A DNA stretch of 45,920 nucleotides from Cupriavidus lacunae (lineage in GTDB: Bacteria > Pseudomonadota > Gammaproteobacteria > Burkholderiales > Burkholderiaceae), in NCBI RefSeq assembly GCF_003353055.1, contig NZ_QKWJ01000057.1, positions 1,941-47,860 on the forward strand. Reading direction: 5' to 3'. Of the stretch, positions 25,119-33,294 are shown in pieces. The position numbers and the translations under genes are program-made. Positions within the stretch are counted from its first letter, which is position 1; each line of letters opens with the position of its first letter. The notes beneath the pieces are model-generated. The model was given only the letters and a program-made list of their open reading frames with translations, was not told the DNA's origin and ran no database searches.

Positions 25119-25256
25119 ATGCAAGCCGTCTGGTCGGTCGACGAATGGATGCTTTCGAACTTGTATGCGTATCAGTCGGGATATTTCGTTGATCTGGCCT
25201 GCGCGCGTTTTGGCGACGGAGAAAATCCCGGGGATGACGGCAGAAATGCCTTCTAA
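25119..25256 (+). CDS. Doubtful small open frame (45 aa)
   Basis: ATG 25119 to TAA 25254-25256 encodes a peptide beginning MQAVWSVDEWMLSNLYAYQS with a balanced amino-acid make-up unlike the Arg-rich shadows around it. There is no good Shine-Dalgarno, so it is listed only as a possibility, either a small protein or the remnant of one. Confidence 0.25.
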   Translation: MQAVWSVDEWMLSNLYAYQSGYFVDLACARFGDGENPGDDGRNAF

Positions 25257-25435
25257 TCGCATTGAACACAAGGTGGCGAGCGACTAAGATGAACACTTCG
25301 GGCGCGAGAACAAGCGCCCGCCAGCCAGAACCCCGCGTCCGAGAGAGAAGAAGCGGTCTGTGCAAAGCAGGCCAGCTGTCACGGACGGTAGTGAAGTCCC
25401 GTAGCAAAAATAGACCTACAGCTTGGGAGACGACT

Positions 25436-25666
25436 GTGCTGAGTCATCATGAATTCGCCACGCTGGTGCTGGTAAATGACAGCTCTGACCCAACGGTGCT
25501 GGACCGCTCGGATATGGACACGCTGCTCGCGCGTCAGCTGGTTACGCTTGAGCGTCTGGGGCCAAACCACAGCCGCCCTCAGGTGACAATCCAGGGCTAC
25601 GCTTTTCTGAAAGCCTTCGGGCGAGTTCGCGCAAGGGAAGGTCGGGCTCTCCAGGCCTCCTTGTGA
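25436..25666 (+). CDS. Hypothetical protein (76 aa), GTG start
   Basis: The frame is open from 25262, but the first part is Arg/Ser-rich. A GTG at 25436 preceded by GGGAGACG gives a compact product: MLSHHEFATLVLVNDSSDPT, then ELDTLL-like sequence (SDMDTLLARQLVTLERL) and VTIQGYAFLKAFGRVRARE. I believe similar short proteins occur as orphans in Cupriavidus. It has a helix-strand pattern with no membrane segment. It lies 164 bases before the phasin gene on the same strand but is probably a separate unit. No function is known. Confidence 0.55.
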   Translation: MLSHHEFATLVLVNDSSDPTVLDRSDMDTLLARQLVTLERLGPNHSRPQVTIQGYAFLKAFGRVRAREGRALQASL

Positions 25667-25830
25667 GTGTATTGGTTTAGCTTGTAGTGACAGCCGGCGT
25701 TGGCGCTCTTGCGTCCGATCGGTGTGGCCCGCCAGGGTCACAGTGCAGCAATCGTTATCCATTCGATTCCCGTCCCGTCGGAGCTCTCCTCGGATAGCTC
25801 AGGTCGCGGGTCGTACTTAGGAGACACAAG

Positions 25831-26397
25831 ATGACGCAGTGGTCCCCCGAGCAATTCATTAAGGTCCAAATGGCAGGCATTGAAACCTTGACCGGGCTGA
25901 CCGGCAAGGCCTTTGAGGGCTTCGAGAAGCTGCTGGAGTTGAATCTGCAAACAATGAGGACGGCGCTGTCTGAGACACGGGAAGGCGCAAGGAAAGCGCT
26001 CGCAGTCAAGGATCCGAAAGATTTTGTCGAATTGCAGATTGAGTTATTTCAACCTGCGGCCGACAGCGCATTGGCGTATCGACGTCAGCTGCACGACAGC
26101 TTGACCGCCATGCGGGCTGAGTTTGAGAAGGTCGTTGAGGTCCAGTACGCAGTGGGCAAGCGGGAGCTGCAGGGTTTCATTGACAGCGCGGTAAGCAACG
26201 CGCCGACAGGCTCGGCGCCGCCGCTGGCCGCCTGGCAGGAGACCGTCAAGGCGACGACTGCATTCTTTGAGTCGATGCAAACGACAGCAAAGCAGGCCGC
26301 GCAAGTAGCCGAGAGCAGCTTCAATACCGCAGCGGAGACGGCCTCGAAAGGCATGCGACGTCGCGCAGCCCAGGCCGTCCAGGCCGCCGCGAAGTAG
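25831..26397 (+). CDS. Phasin-family protein (polyhydroxyalkanoate granule-associated)
   Basis: The 188-aa, almost entirely helical product begins MTQWSPEQFIKVQMAGIETL and includes FEGFEKLLELNLQTMRTALS and KDFVELQIELFQPAADSALA. It ends in an Ala-rich basic tail (GMRRRAAQAVQAAAK). This matches the PhaP-type phasins of Burkholderiales, which coat poly-3-hydroxybutyrate granules and control their size. AGGAGA lies upstream of ATG 25831. No polymer synthase or depolymerase is in the window, so this is likely one of several paralogous phasins. Confidence 0.92.
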   Translation: MTQWSPEQFIKVQMAGIETLTGLTGKAFEGFEKLLELNLQTMRTALSETREGARKALAVKDPKDFVELQIELFQPAADSALAYRRQLHDSLTAMRAEFEKVVEVQYAVGKRELQGFIDSAVSNAPTGSAPPLAAWQETVKATTAFFESMQTTAKQAAQVAESSFNTAAETASKGMRRRAAQAVQAAAK

Positions 26398-26457
26398 TTC
26401 CGGCTGGCGACCGGCGCATGCTTGTTCTGCTTGCCACGGGAATGTGGAAAGGACCGC

Positions 26458-26721
26458 TCACATTACACAACCGTTGGCGGTCATCTTCGACCTGTCGGCT
26501 GCAGGTGGAAATACGTACCAGCAGCCGTCATCGTGTCGAAAGAAGAACAACGCTCGCAAGCCGGCCGGTTGCGCGGTCTCGACGCATACGTAGCGTCTCC
26601 GGCCGAAATGGGTGCGGCTGAATTCAACTACGTGGACCGGCGTTGTGGGGCCGGGCGCGAGCCATTTTTCGACCTGAAAACGCAACGACTGACTGTTCGA
26701 GCTCTTCACTTCTGGCTCCAT
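26458..26721 (-). CDS. Hypothetical protein (87 aa), conserved-looking orphan
   Basis: I prefer this minus-strand frame over the longer plus-strand one (26422-26892). From ATG 26721 it encodes QSLRFQVEKWLAPGPTTPVH, then VVEFSRTHFGRRRYVCVETA and LFFFRHDDGCWYVFPPAADR, a folded-looking sequence rich in aromatic residues. It resembles short Burkholderiaceae proteins that I recall as hypothetical. The Shine-Dalgarno is weak. It is convergent with the phasin gene 60 bases away. Function unknown. Confidence 0.55.
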   Translation of the reverse strand: MEPEVKSSNSQSLRFQVEKWLAPGPTTPVHVVEFSRTHFGRRRYVCVETAQPAGLRALFFFRHDDGCWYVFPPAADRSKMTANGCVM

Positions 26722-27059
26722 CACTTCTTGTTCGCTGCAGCGGCAGGGTCCAACCTGAGGACGGAGGCCGTCGCGTCTGCCGCTGCAGTGCAATGCGTTT
26801 CATGGCGCACCTGGCATTGCGCCCGTATCCTGAGAAAGCACTTTAAGTCTAGGCCACAACCCGGTGCCTCTACGTATAGTTTGGCTAATTAGCAACAGCG
26901 GGAAACCCGACCATGAGGTGCCTGCATGCGCCTCAAGTGGCTAAGGCTAATGCATCGCAGTATGTTCGACCCGCCACAAAGTCGCGTTAGTAGCAATCGA
27001 GAAACGGTCGAGATTCGGAGGCGGTTGACCCCCGCATTCGCCACGAGCTGTATGGCGCC
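26722..27059. other. 338-base region with no supported gene
   Basis: It lies between the small minus-strand gene and the candidate small RNA. Plus-strand frames here (to 26892, and 26926-27312) lack good starts or run through the RNA terminator. The palindrome GCTAATTAGC occurs near 26886. No other structure was found. Confidence 0.4.
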
Positions 27060-27250
27060 AAATAAAAAAAGCACCTTTACAGGTGCTCAGCGTTTCCAAC
27101 CTTGGGCGTATGCGTCCGAACCGGGTCAGCAACTCATGATCCGGTCCGGACCTGCAGGCATATGCGGCCTGCACGATCACGTTTCATATTGGAGAAACAC
27201 GATCGTTTCGCTGACCTACCTTCGCTTTGTCAAAGCGTGTCTCAGTCAGC
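27060..27250 (-). ncRNA. Candidate structured small RNA (about 190 nt)
   Basis: On the minus strand a near-consensus promoter (27257-27284) and a textbook intrinsic terminator (27061-27087) enclose about 190 bases with no convincing coding frame. Read 5' to 3', the predicted transcript holds three hairpins before the terminator. One is at 27223-27237 (CGCTTT/AAAGCG). A 12-bp stem at 27174-27205 includes two G-U pairs and has the loop TCCAATAT. A third is at 27154-27172 (GCAGGC/GCCTGC). The run UUUCUCC at the middle hairpin could pair with Shine-Dalgarno sequences. I recognise no known family (not 6S, tmRNA, SRP RNA or RNase P). An independent regulatory RNA is the best reading; its targets are unknown. 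Confidence 0.6.
27061..27087 (-). terminator. Intrinsic terminator of the candidate small RNA
   Basis: On the minus strand AGCACCT pairs with AGGTGCT across a four-base loop (27070-27087). It is followed directly by a run of seven T residues (plus-strand A-run 27064-27070) and ATT. This is the strongest rho-independent terminator in the window. Confidence 0.85.
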
Positions 27251-27256
27251 ACTTGA

Positions 27257-27284
27257 ATTATAGGGCAGGCAACGATCAGGTCAA
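27257..27284 (-). promoter_or_regulatory. Near-consensus sigma-70 promoter of the candidate small RNA
   Basis: Read on the minus strand: TTGACC (27284-27279), a 16-base spacer, then the perfect minus-10 TATAAT (27262-27257). The expected start is near 27250. This is the best promoter match seen in the window. Confidence 0.75.
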
Positions 27285-27340
27285 TCCAAATCTGGCGGTG
27301 CCGCTGCGATGAACTCGCCCCACGGCTTCGCTTGCAGCGC

Positions 27341-28339
27341 CTACGAATGCAGTTCCACCACGTCTGTATCGGCTACCGGATGATCGGCACCAACGTGTTG
27401 GCCGCTGAATTTGCCACTCCCCCAAATGCGGGCGAACTTGAACGTGCGCGCGATATCAGGGCGCACCCGCAGGGCGACATCGAGCACCGTGTCGCCGCGG
27501 CGCATTGTAAAAGGCCGATTCTGGTCGATGGGTTTCCCGGGTGCCTTGGTGTAGACGCGGGCGATGCCCAGAGCCCTGAAGAGGAATGGGCCGATTTCGG
27601 CCAGGCCTCGTCCGCAGGTTGCCGAGGTTGCGATCACCGGAAAGCGTACACCGAGCAAGTCCTCGAGCACGGCCGCGTCTTCCGGGTTGGCGAGATCGAT
27701 CTTGTTGGCCAGCAGCAGCGTAGGGAGGCACACGCTGAACGGGTCAGCCGGCGCCAGTTCCGCGGCCGCTGGCCAGCGCTCCGTCAGGATAATCTTTGCC
27801 ACGGCGAGCCGCTGCAAAATCAGCGCCAACTGTTCCGTGCAGTCTGGCGCGCTCAGATCGACCACAAGCAGCGCGCCGTCTGTCGACCGCAACAGGTTGG
27901 TGAGCTCAGGCTGCATGAATTCGAATGAGACCGGCGGCAGATCCACCAGCTGAAAAGCAATGTCCTCGAACGGCAACATGCCGGGAATCGGCAACCTGGT
28001 TGGGTGGGGGTAGGGCCCGACCTCCCCGCGCGATCCTGTCAGGCTCGCGTGCAGACTGGATTTTCCCGCGCCGGGCGGGCCGATCAAACAGAGCTGGGCC
28101 GCGCCGTCAGGATGCAGCGCATGTGATGACCCTCTGTGAGCCGATTTCCCGTGGCTGGCAGATTCCTGGGTGAGTTCCCGAATCCGCGACTTGATATCGG
28201 CTTGAAGATGCTCTGTCCCCTTGTGCTTTGGGATGGCACGGAGCATCTCCTTCAGGCATTCGAGCTGCTCTCGCGGCTGGCGTGCCAGCCGATAGGCTTG
28301 CTCGGCCCGCTTGTACTCGGGGGAAAGGTTTGCTGGCAT
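27341..28339 (-). CDS. DRG/Obg-type GTPase with C-terminal TGS domain
   Basis: The 332-aa product has a helical N-terminal region, then a GTPase domain with P-loop GPPGAGKSS (87-95). A switch segment PTRLPIPGMLPF (113-124) resembles the IPG segment of DRG proteins. G3 is DLPP (133-136), G4 NKID (212-215) and G5 SATCGRG (239-245). A TGS domain follows (about 277-331, RPFTMRRGDTVLDVALRVRP). This order is that of DRG GTPases, known mainly from archaea and eukaryotes, where they act on ribosomes. The usual DxxG of G3 is DLPP here, so the Gly is lost and hydrolysis may be altered. It is divergent from the penicillin-binding protein gene. Its role in this bacterium is unknown. Confidence 0.8.
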   Translation of the reverse strand: MPANLSPEYKRAEQAYRLARQPREQLECLKEMLRAIPKHKGTEHLQADIKSRIRELTQESASHGKSAHRGSSHALHPDGAAQLCLIGPPGAGKSSLHASLTGSRGEVGPYPHPTRLPIPGMLPFEDIAFQLVDLPPVSFEFMQPELTNLLRSTDGALLVVDLSAPDCTEQLALILQRLAVAKIILTERWPAAAELAPADPFSVCLPTLLLANKIDLANPEDAAVLEDLLGVRFPVIATSATCGRGLAEIGPFLFRALGIARVYTKAPGKPIDQNRPFTMRRGDTVLDVALRVRPDIARTFKFARIWGSGKFSGQHVGADHPVADTDVVELHS

Positions 28340-28374
28340 TGGATAGCGTATGCAACACAGCCAGGCCGGTGGTG

Positions 28375-28405
28375 AGCATCGCCCTCCTCAGCGGTGGGCG
28401 ATGCT
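28375..28405. promoter_or_regulatory. 10-bp dyad between the divergent GTPase and penicillin-binding protein genes
   Basis: AGCATCGCCC (28375-28384) and GGGCGATGCT (28396-28405) are perfectly complementary with an 11-base spacer. The run of seven A residues after it on the plus strand is on the wrong side for a terminator of either gene. Position in the divergent promoter region suggests an operator or leader element. Confidence 0.45.
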
Positions 28406-28523
28406 GTTCACACAAAAAAATGTAATCGTTTGTTAATACTGCGCCTCACTGCCCTGTTTTGGCAACAGATGCGTCCTTCGGCTTTGGTACGATCGCGCTC
28501 TTTCCGCCAAGCGTCCCACCATC

Positions 28524-30734
28524 GTGAATCGCCGCTATGTATCGTTGTTTCGTGAGTACTGCGCACGATGGCTCATCCGGCTCCAGGCGCTGGCTGCTGC
28601 CAGCTTCACGATAGCCAGACGCGTCTGCAACTGCGCGCTGCGCCGGCTTTGCCATCCGACGCGACGCGGCATCATGCTGACGCTCGCCGCAGTGCCGGCG
28701 CTGTTTCTGCTGTACGTGCTGGCGCTCGTGCCGTTTACGCCGGGCATCGGTAACATCCGCAAAGCCCGCATCGACCGGCCAGCGCTGATCGTGTCGGCCG
28801 ACGGCAGAGTGATCGACGAATTCAAACCGGTCAATCGCGAGTGGGTGTCGCTCGGGCAGATCTCGCCGTACATGGTGGCTGCATTGATCGCCACCGAGGA
28901 TCGCCGCTTTTATGAGCATTACGGGATCGACTGGCTGCGTACCGCGTCGGCCGCGCTGCATACGTTCTCCGGCGACCGACAGGGTGGCTCGACCATCACG
29001 CAGCAGCTTGCGCGCAACCTGTATCCCGACGAAATCGGCCGCGCGCCGACCCTCGCGCGCAAACTCAGGGAAGCGATCACGGCGCTCAAGATCGAAGCCG
29101 TGTACAGCAAGGATCAGATCCTTGAGACATACCTGAACAATGTGCCGTTCCTGTACAACGCCTACGGCGTGGAAATGGCCGCACGCACCTACTTCGGCAA
29201 ATCGGCGGATCAGCTCGACATCCTTGAAAGCGCGACTCTTGTCGGCATGCTGAAGGCCAACAGCACCTACAACCCTGTCCTGAATCCCGAGCGCGCATTG
29301 GAGCGGCGAAACACAGTGCTCGGGCAGATGAACAAGTATGGGAAGCTCAAGCCCGATGCTTACACCTGGCTGAGGCGGCAACCGCTCAACGTCAATTTCG
29401 AGTTGCAGACCGCGCCACGAAGCACGGCGCCGCATTTTTCCGCGCAACTGCGCAGGTGGCTGACCGCATGGGCCGAGCGCAACGGCTACAACATCTACGC
29501 CGACGGACTGGTCGTGCGTACGACCATGGATTCCCGTCTGCAGGCGATGGCAGTGCAGGCGATGGACTGGCAGGCGAACCAGCTGCAATGGATCGCGAAC
29601 GGGGCATGGAACGAACGCACGGGCTGTTGGCCCGGCAACGACCTGTTCCGGACGTTCATCCGGCAAACGCCCGACTATCGCGCCGCACGCGATGCCGGTC
29701 AATCGGACCAGGCGGCGCTCAGGAAGCTCGGTGCGAACCCGACGTTCGTCCGCGCACTCTGCCGGAGCAAGACTCAGGTCCAGGCGGGCTTTGTCGCGAT
29801 CGATCCGCGCAACGGCGATATCAAGGCATGGGTCGGTAGTCGCGACTTCAGTGACGCACCGTTCGATCACGTGCAGCAGGCCCGGCGTCAGCCGGGTTCG
29901 ACCTTCAAGCCGTTCGTCTACGGGGCTGCATTCGCGGACGGCGCGCGGCCAAGCGATACGATCGTAGACCGGAACGTCGCCATCCCCCTGACTGGCCAGG
30001 CGATCTGGCGGCCTACCGACGCGGCACCGCCCACCGACCGGCCGATGACGCTGCGCGACGCGCTGGTGTATTCGCGCAACCGCGTCACCGCTCAGCTCAT
30101 GCAAAAGGAACGTCCCGAAAAGGTTGCGCGGCTGGCGCGCGCGATGGGCGTGCGCGACAGTCCGCTCGAAGCGGTGCCGTCGCTCGCGCTCGGCACGAGC
30201 CCGGTCACGCTCAAGGAAATGGTATCAGCGTATAGCACGATCGCGAACCGCGGCGCCTATGTCGAACCGCGCATGGTCACTCGCATCGAGGATCACGACG
30301 GCAAGGTGCTCGCCGAATTTGCGAGCGCGTCGCCGCAACAGGCATTGCCCGCTGGCGCAGCGCAAACGCTCGTTGATGTGATGCGCGACGTCGTTATCCG
30401 GGGCACCGGTGCCGGCATTCGGACGCGCTTCGGGATTCGTGCCGACGTGGCCGGCAAGACGGGCACCACGCAGGACAACACGGATGGCTGGTTCATCCTG
30501 ATGCATCCGCAACTGGTCGCAGGCGCGTGGGTGGGGTTTGACGATGGACGTGTGACGCTCGGCAACGACTGGGGCGAGGGCGCGCATAGCGCGCTGCCGA
30601 TGGTAGGCGCGTTCTACGATATGGCCTTGCGTGCGAGGGTGATCGATCCGGATGCGCGATTCAGCCCTGAGAACCGGGCTCCTCGCAAGGTCCATGCGCA
30701 ACAGCATCGGCATTTCCTGTTCTGGAGGTTCTGA
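28524..30734 (+). CDS. Class A penicillin-binding protein (bifunctional glycosyltransferase/transpeptidase)
   Basis: The 736-aa product starts at GTG 28524; ATG 28674 just before the anchor is a less likely start. One membrane segment (LAAVPALFLLYVLALVPF, about 52-70) anchors it. The glycosyltransferase domain shows EDRRFYEHYGIDW near 124 and GGSTITQQLARNLY near 153. The transpeptidase domain shows the nucleophile motif STFK near 460, SRN near 516 and KTGTT near 643. It polymerises and cross-links peptidoglycan in the periplasm. At 736 residues it is shorter than main PBP1A proteins, so it is probably an accessory paralogue. Its divergent partner is the DRG-like GTPase. Confidence 0.92.
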   Translation: MNRRYVSLFREYCARWLIRLQALAAASFTIARRVCNCALRRLCHPTRRGIMLTLAAVPALFLLYVLALVPFTPGIGNIRKARIDRPALIVSADGRVIDEFKPVNREWVSLGQISPYMVAALIATEDRRFYEHYGIDWLRTASAALHTFSGDRQGGSTITQQLARNLYPDEIGRAPTLARKLREAITALKIEAVYSKDQILETYLNNVPFLYNAYGVEMAARTYFGKSADQLDILESATLVGMLKANSTYNPVLNPERALERRNTVLGQMNKYGKLKPDAYTWLRRQPLNVNFELQTAPRSTAPHFSAQLRRWLTAWAERNGYNIYADGLVVRTTMDSRLQAMAVQAMDWQANQLQWIANGAWNERTGCWPGNDLFRTFIRQTPDYRAARDAGQSDQAALRKLGANPTFVRALCRSKTQVQAGFVAIDPRNGDIKAWVGSRDFSDAPFDHVQQARRQPGSTFKPFVYGAAFADGARPSDTIVDRNVAIPLTGQAIWRPTDAAPPTDRPMTLRDALVYSRNRVTAQLMQKERPEKVARLARAMGVRDSPLEAVPSLALGTSPVTLKEMVSAYSTIANRGAYVEPRMVTRIEDHDGKVLAEFASASPQQALPAGAAQTLVDVMRDVVIRGTGAGIRTRFGIRADVAGKTGTTQDNTDGWFILMHPQLVAGAWVGFDDGRVTLGNDWGEGAHSALPMVGAFYDMALRARVIDPDARFSPENRAPRKVHAQQHRHFLFWRF

Positions 30735-30972
30735 TGTCGTCGCTGGCGGAGGAGATACCTTCGCCGCGACCGCATCCCTCTGGCCGTCCGCCGTTTTATC
30801 TAGCCAAATCAATGGCTTGGTAAGGATTTGGAGCGGCAGGGTAGTGCCCAGTGTTGCGCGATAGCGCCAACGATGTGTTCGTATTCGCACTGAAGCACTT
30901 CCCGACCTAATATAGGCCATGCCATGGGCGGCACGGGGGGCTTCCAGTGATGATCGATCCGCCAGTCTTGCC

Positions 30973-33294
30973 ATGTTGACGCGCAGAACCTTCCTGCTCG
31001 GCGGTGCGGGCGCTGCCGGTGTGCTGGTGATCGGATGGGCCTCGCTGCCGCCGCGCCAGCGCCTGGTGGGCGAGCCGCTGGCAGTGCGTGACGGGCAGTT
31101 CGCGCTGAACGGCTGGGTCAAGGTGGCGTCCGACAATACTGTCACGGTGGTGATGAGCAAGGCCGAGATGGGGCAGGGCGTGCATACCGGCGCGGCCATG
31201 CTACTGGCCGAGGAGATGGAGGCCGACTGGTCGCAGATCCGCGTCGAGCCGTCGCCCGTCGACAGCCTGTACAACAATATCGAGGGCGTGGTCGCCAACC
31301 TGCCGTTCCGGCCGGACGACAAAGGGTGGCCCAGGCGTGCGGCCGAATGGTTCACGCGCAAGGGCGTGCGCGAGGTGGGCATGATGTTCACCGGCGGCTC
31401 CACCAGCATCAGGGACCTGTGGAATCCGATGCGCGAGGCCGGCGCCGCCGCCCGCATGATGCTGTGCGCGGCAGCGGCGAAGCAGTGGAACGTCAAGGCC
31501 GGGGAGTGCCGCGCACAGGCCGGCAAGGTGGTGCATCCGTCGGGACGCAGTGCCACCTTCGGTGAATTGGCCGCGGCAGCCGCGCGCGAGGGTTTGCCAG
31601 GCAAGGTCGAACTGAAGGACCCGGCCAGCTACAGGCTCATCGGCACCCGCGCGGCGCGCCTTGATACTCCCGCCAAGCTCCACGGCTCGGCCCGTTTCGG
31701 TATCGACGTAGTAGCGGACGCGATGGTCTACGCCAGCGTGCAGATGTGTCCGACGCTGGGCGGCACGCTGCAAGGATCCCCGCCCGACGACGTGAAGAAG
31801 TTGCCCGGCGTGCTTGACCTTGTCGCGTTGCCTCCGTTCCCGGGCGGCAGCGGCGGCGTGGCGGTGATCGCCAGCGATGCGTGGATCGCCATGCAGGCGG
31901 TGGAAAAGGTCGAGTGCAAGTGGGACGAGGGCGAGGCCGCGAAGCTGTCGAGCGAAGGCATCCGCGACACGCTGGTGAAGGCGCTCGACGCCTCCAATCC
32001 GCGCGTCTGGTACGAGCATGGCGACGGGCGCGCCATGAAGCAGGGCAAGCCCGCCATCCAGGTCTTGTACTCGGCGCCTTATCTCGCGCACGCCGCGCTG
32101 GAGCCGGTCAACTGCACGGTACTGGTCCAGGACGACCGCGCCATCGTCTGGGCCGCGACGCAGGTGCCCGGGCTGGCGCGTCGCTGCGTGGCAAAGACGC
32201 TCAGGCTGGACGCGGACAAGGTCGAACTGCGCCAGCAATCCATTGGCGGCGCATTCGGGCGCCGGCTCGAGGTCGATTTCATCTGCCAGGCGGCCGCCAT
32301 TGCGGCGAAGCGCAAGGGCGTGCCGGTGCAGACGATCTGGTCGCGCCCCGAGGACATGCGGCATGACTTCTACCGTCCGGCCAGCGTGTCGCGCTTCGAG
32401 GCCTGGCTCGACGGGAACCGCAAGGTCATAGCTGTGCGCAATATCTCGGCGAGCCAGTCAGTGCTGGAGAGCACTGCGAAGCGCAACTTCGGCCTGCCCG
32501 ACATCTTCGTGTCGCGGCTGGACAAGTCCACGGTGGAAGGGGCCTTCGACCAGGCGTATGACTGGCCAGACGTATGGATCGGCCACCAGACCGTGGACCT
32601 CGCCATCCCCGTGGGCTACTGGCGCTCGGTGGGGCACTCGCACCACGCCTTCTTCATGGAAAGCTTCATCGACGAACTGGCGGTGGCGGCCGGGGTGGAC
32701 CCACTCGACTACCGCATGAGCCTGCTCAGGGAAGATCGCCAGCGCGCGGTGCTCGAGCAGGTCAGAAAGATGTCGGCCTGGGGCCAGCCTCTGCGCAAGA
32801 GGCCTGGTGTGATGAAGGTAGGGCGCGGCGTGGCCCTGCACGAGTCGTTCGGCAGCGTGGTGGCGCAGGTGGCCGAGGTGTCGGTGGACAACGCGGGGCA
32901 GGTCCGCGTGGATCGCGTTGTCTGCGCCATCGATTGCGGCATGCCGGTCAACCCGACCCTGATCGAGCAGCAGGTGGAGGGCGGCATCGTGTTCGGGCTG
33001 TCGGCGGCGCTGTGGCAGAAGATCACGCTGGAGGGGGGCAAGGTGAAGGAGGACTACTACACCGCCTTTCCGGCCATGCGCATGCGAGACTGCCCGGAGA
33101 TCCAGGTACACGTGATGCCTTCGATGCGCCCGCCACAGGGCGTGGGCGAGTCCACCACGCCGCCGATCGCGCCGGCGGTGGCGAACGCCTTGTTCAATGC
33201 CACCGGCGAGCGCTTGCGCGACCTGCCGCTGCTGAAGACGCTGCCGCCTTCCGGAGCCTGCGATGCCAGACAATCAGATCAGTGTCAACGGTAA
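30973..33294 (+). CDS. Molybdenum hydroxylase large subunit (xanthine dehydrogenase family, IorB/aldehyde-dehydrogenase type), Tat-exported
   Basis: The 773-aa product begins MLTRRTFLLGGAGAAGVLVI, a twin-arginine signal, so the folded cofactor-loaded enzyme is expected in the periplasm. Start ATG 30973 is chosen for this signal; the frame is open back to 30919. Molybdopterin-binding motifs include MGQGVHTGAAMLLAEEM, SIGGAFGRRLEVDF near 424 and GVGESTTPPIAPAVANA with the catalytic Glu near 725. It resembles the large subunit of isoquinoline 1-oxidoreductase and of membrane aldehyde dehydrogenases, which oxidise aldehydes or N-heterocycles. The small [2Fe-2S] gene follows with a 32-base overlap, the reverse of the usual small-then-large order. 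No cytochrome c subunit or maturation factor is adjacent. Confidence 0.92.
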   Translation: MLTRRTFLLGGAGAAGVLVIGWASLPPRQRLVGEPLAVRDGQFALNGWVKVASDNTVTVVMSKAEMGQGVHTGAAMLLAEEMEADWSQIRVEPSPVDSLYNNIEGVVANLPFRPDDKGWPRRAAEWFTRKGVREVGMMFTGGSTSIRDLWNPMREAGAAARMMLCAAAAKQWNVKAGECRAQAGKVVHPSGRSATFGELAAAAAREGLPGKVELKDPASYRLIGTRAARLDTPAKLHGSARFGIDVVADAMVYASVQMCPTLGGTLQGSPPDDVKKLPGVLDLVALPPFPGGSGGVAVIASDAWIAMQAVEKVECKWDEGEAAKLSSEGIRDTLVKALDASNPRVWYEHGDGRAMKQGKPAIQVLYSAPYLAHAALEPVNCTVLVQDDRAIVWAATQVPGLARRCVAKTLRLDADKVELRQQSIGGAFGRRLEVDFICQAAAIAAKRKGVPVQTIWSRPEDMRHDFYRPASVSRFEAWLDGNRKVIAVRNISASQSVLESTAKRNFGLPDIFVSRLDKSTVEGAFDQAYDWPDVWIGHQTVDLAIPVGYWRSVGHSHHAFFMESFIDELAVAAGVDPLDYRMSLLREDRQRAVLEQVRKMSAWGQPLRKRPGVMKVGRGVALHESFGSVVAQVAEVSVDNAGQVRVDRVVCAIDCGMPVNPTLIEQQVEGGIVFGLSAALWQKITLEGGKVKEDYYTAFPAMRMRDCPEIQVHVMPSMRPPQGVGESTTPPIAPAVANALFNATGERLRDLPLLKTLPPSGACDARQSDQCQR

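Larger units (their letters stand above)
24888..25435. other. 548-base stretch with no well-supported gene
   Basis: It contains an AT-rich patch around 25010-25050 that may hold promoters, an 8-bp hairpin at 24981-25002, and a doubtful 45-codon frame (25119-25256). The GC content is lower than in the surrounding catabolic genes, which fits an accessory stretch. No RNA gene was recognised. Confidence 0.4.

Noticed and set aside
26422..26892. 156-codon plus-strand open frame
   Set aside because: It lacks a Shine-Dalgarno, has an implausible Arg/Cys/His mix and overlaps the better-looking minus-strand gene 26458-26721.
26947..27180. 77-codon minus-strand frame inside the small RNA region
   Set aside because: It reads through the hairpin and U-run of the intrinsic terminator, starts with GTG and has no Shine-Dalgarno.
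26926..27312. 128-codon plus-strand open frame
   Set aside because: It runs across the terminator and the promoter of the candidate small RNA and has no recognisable features or ribosome-binding site.
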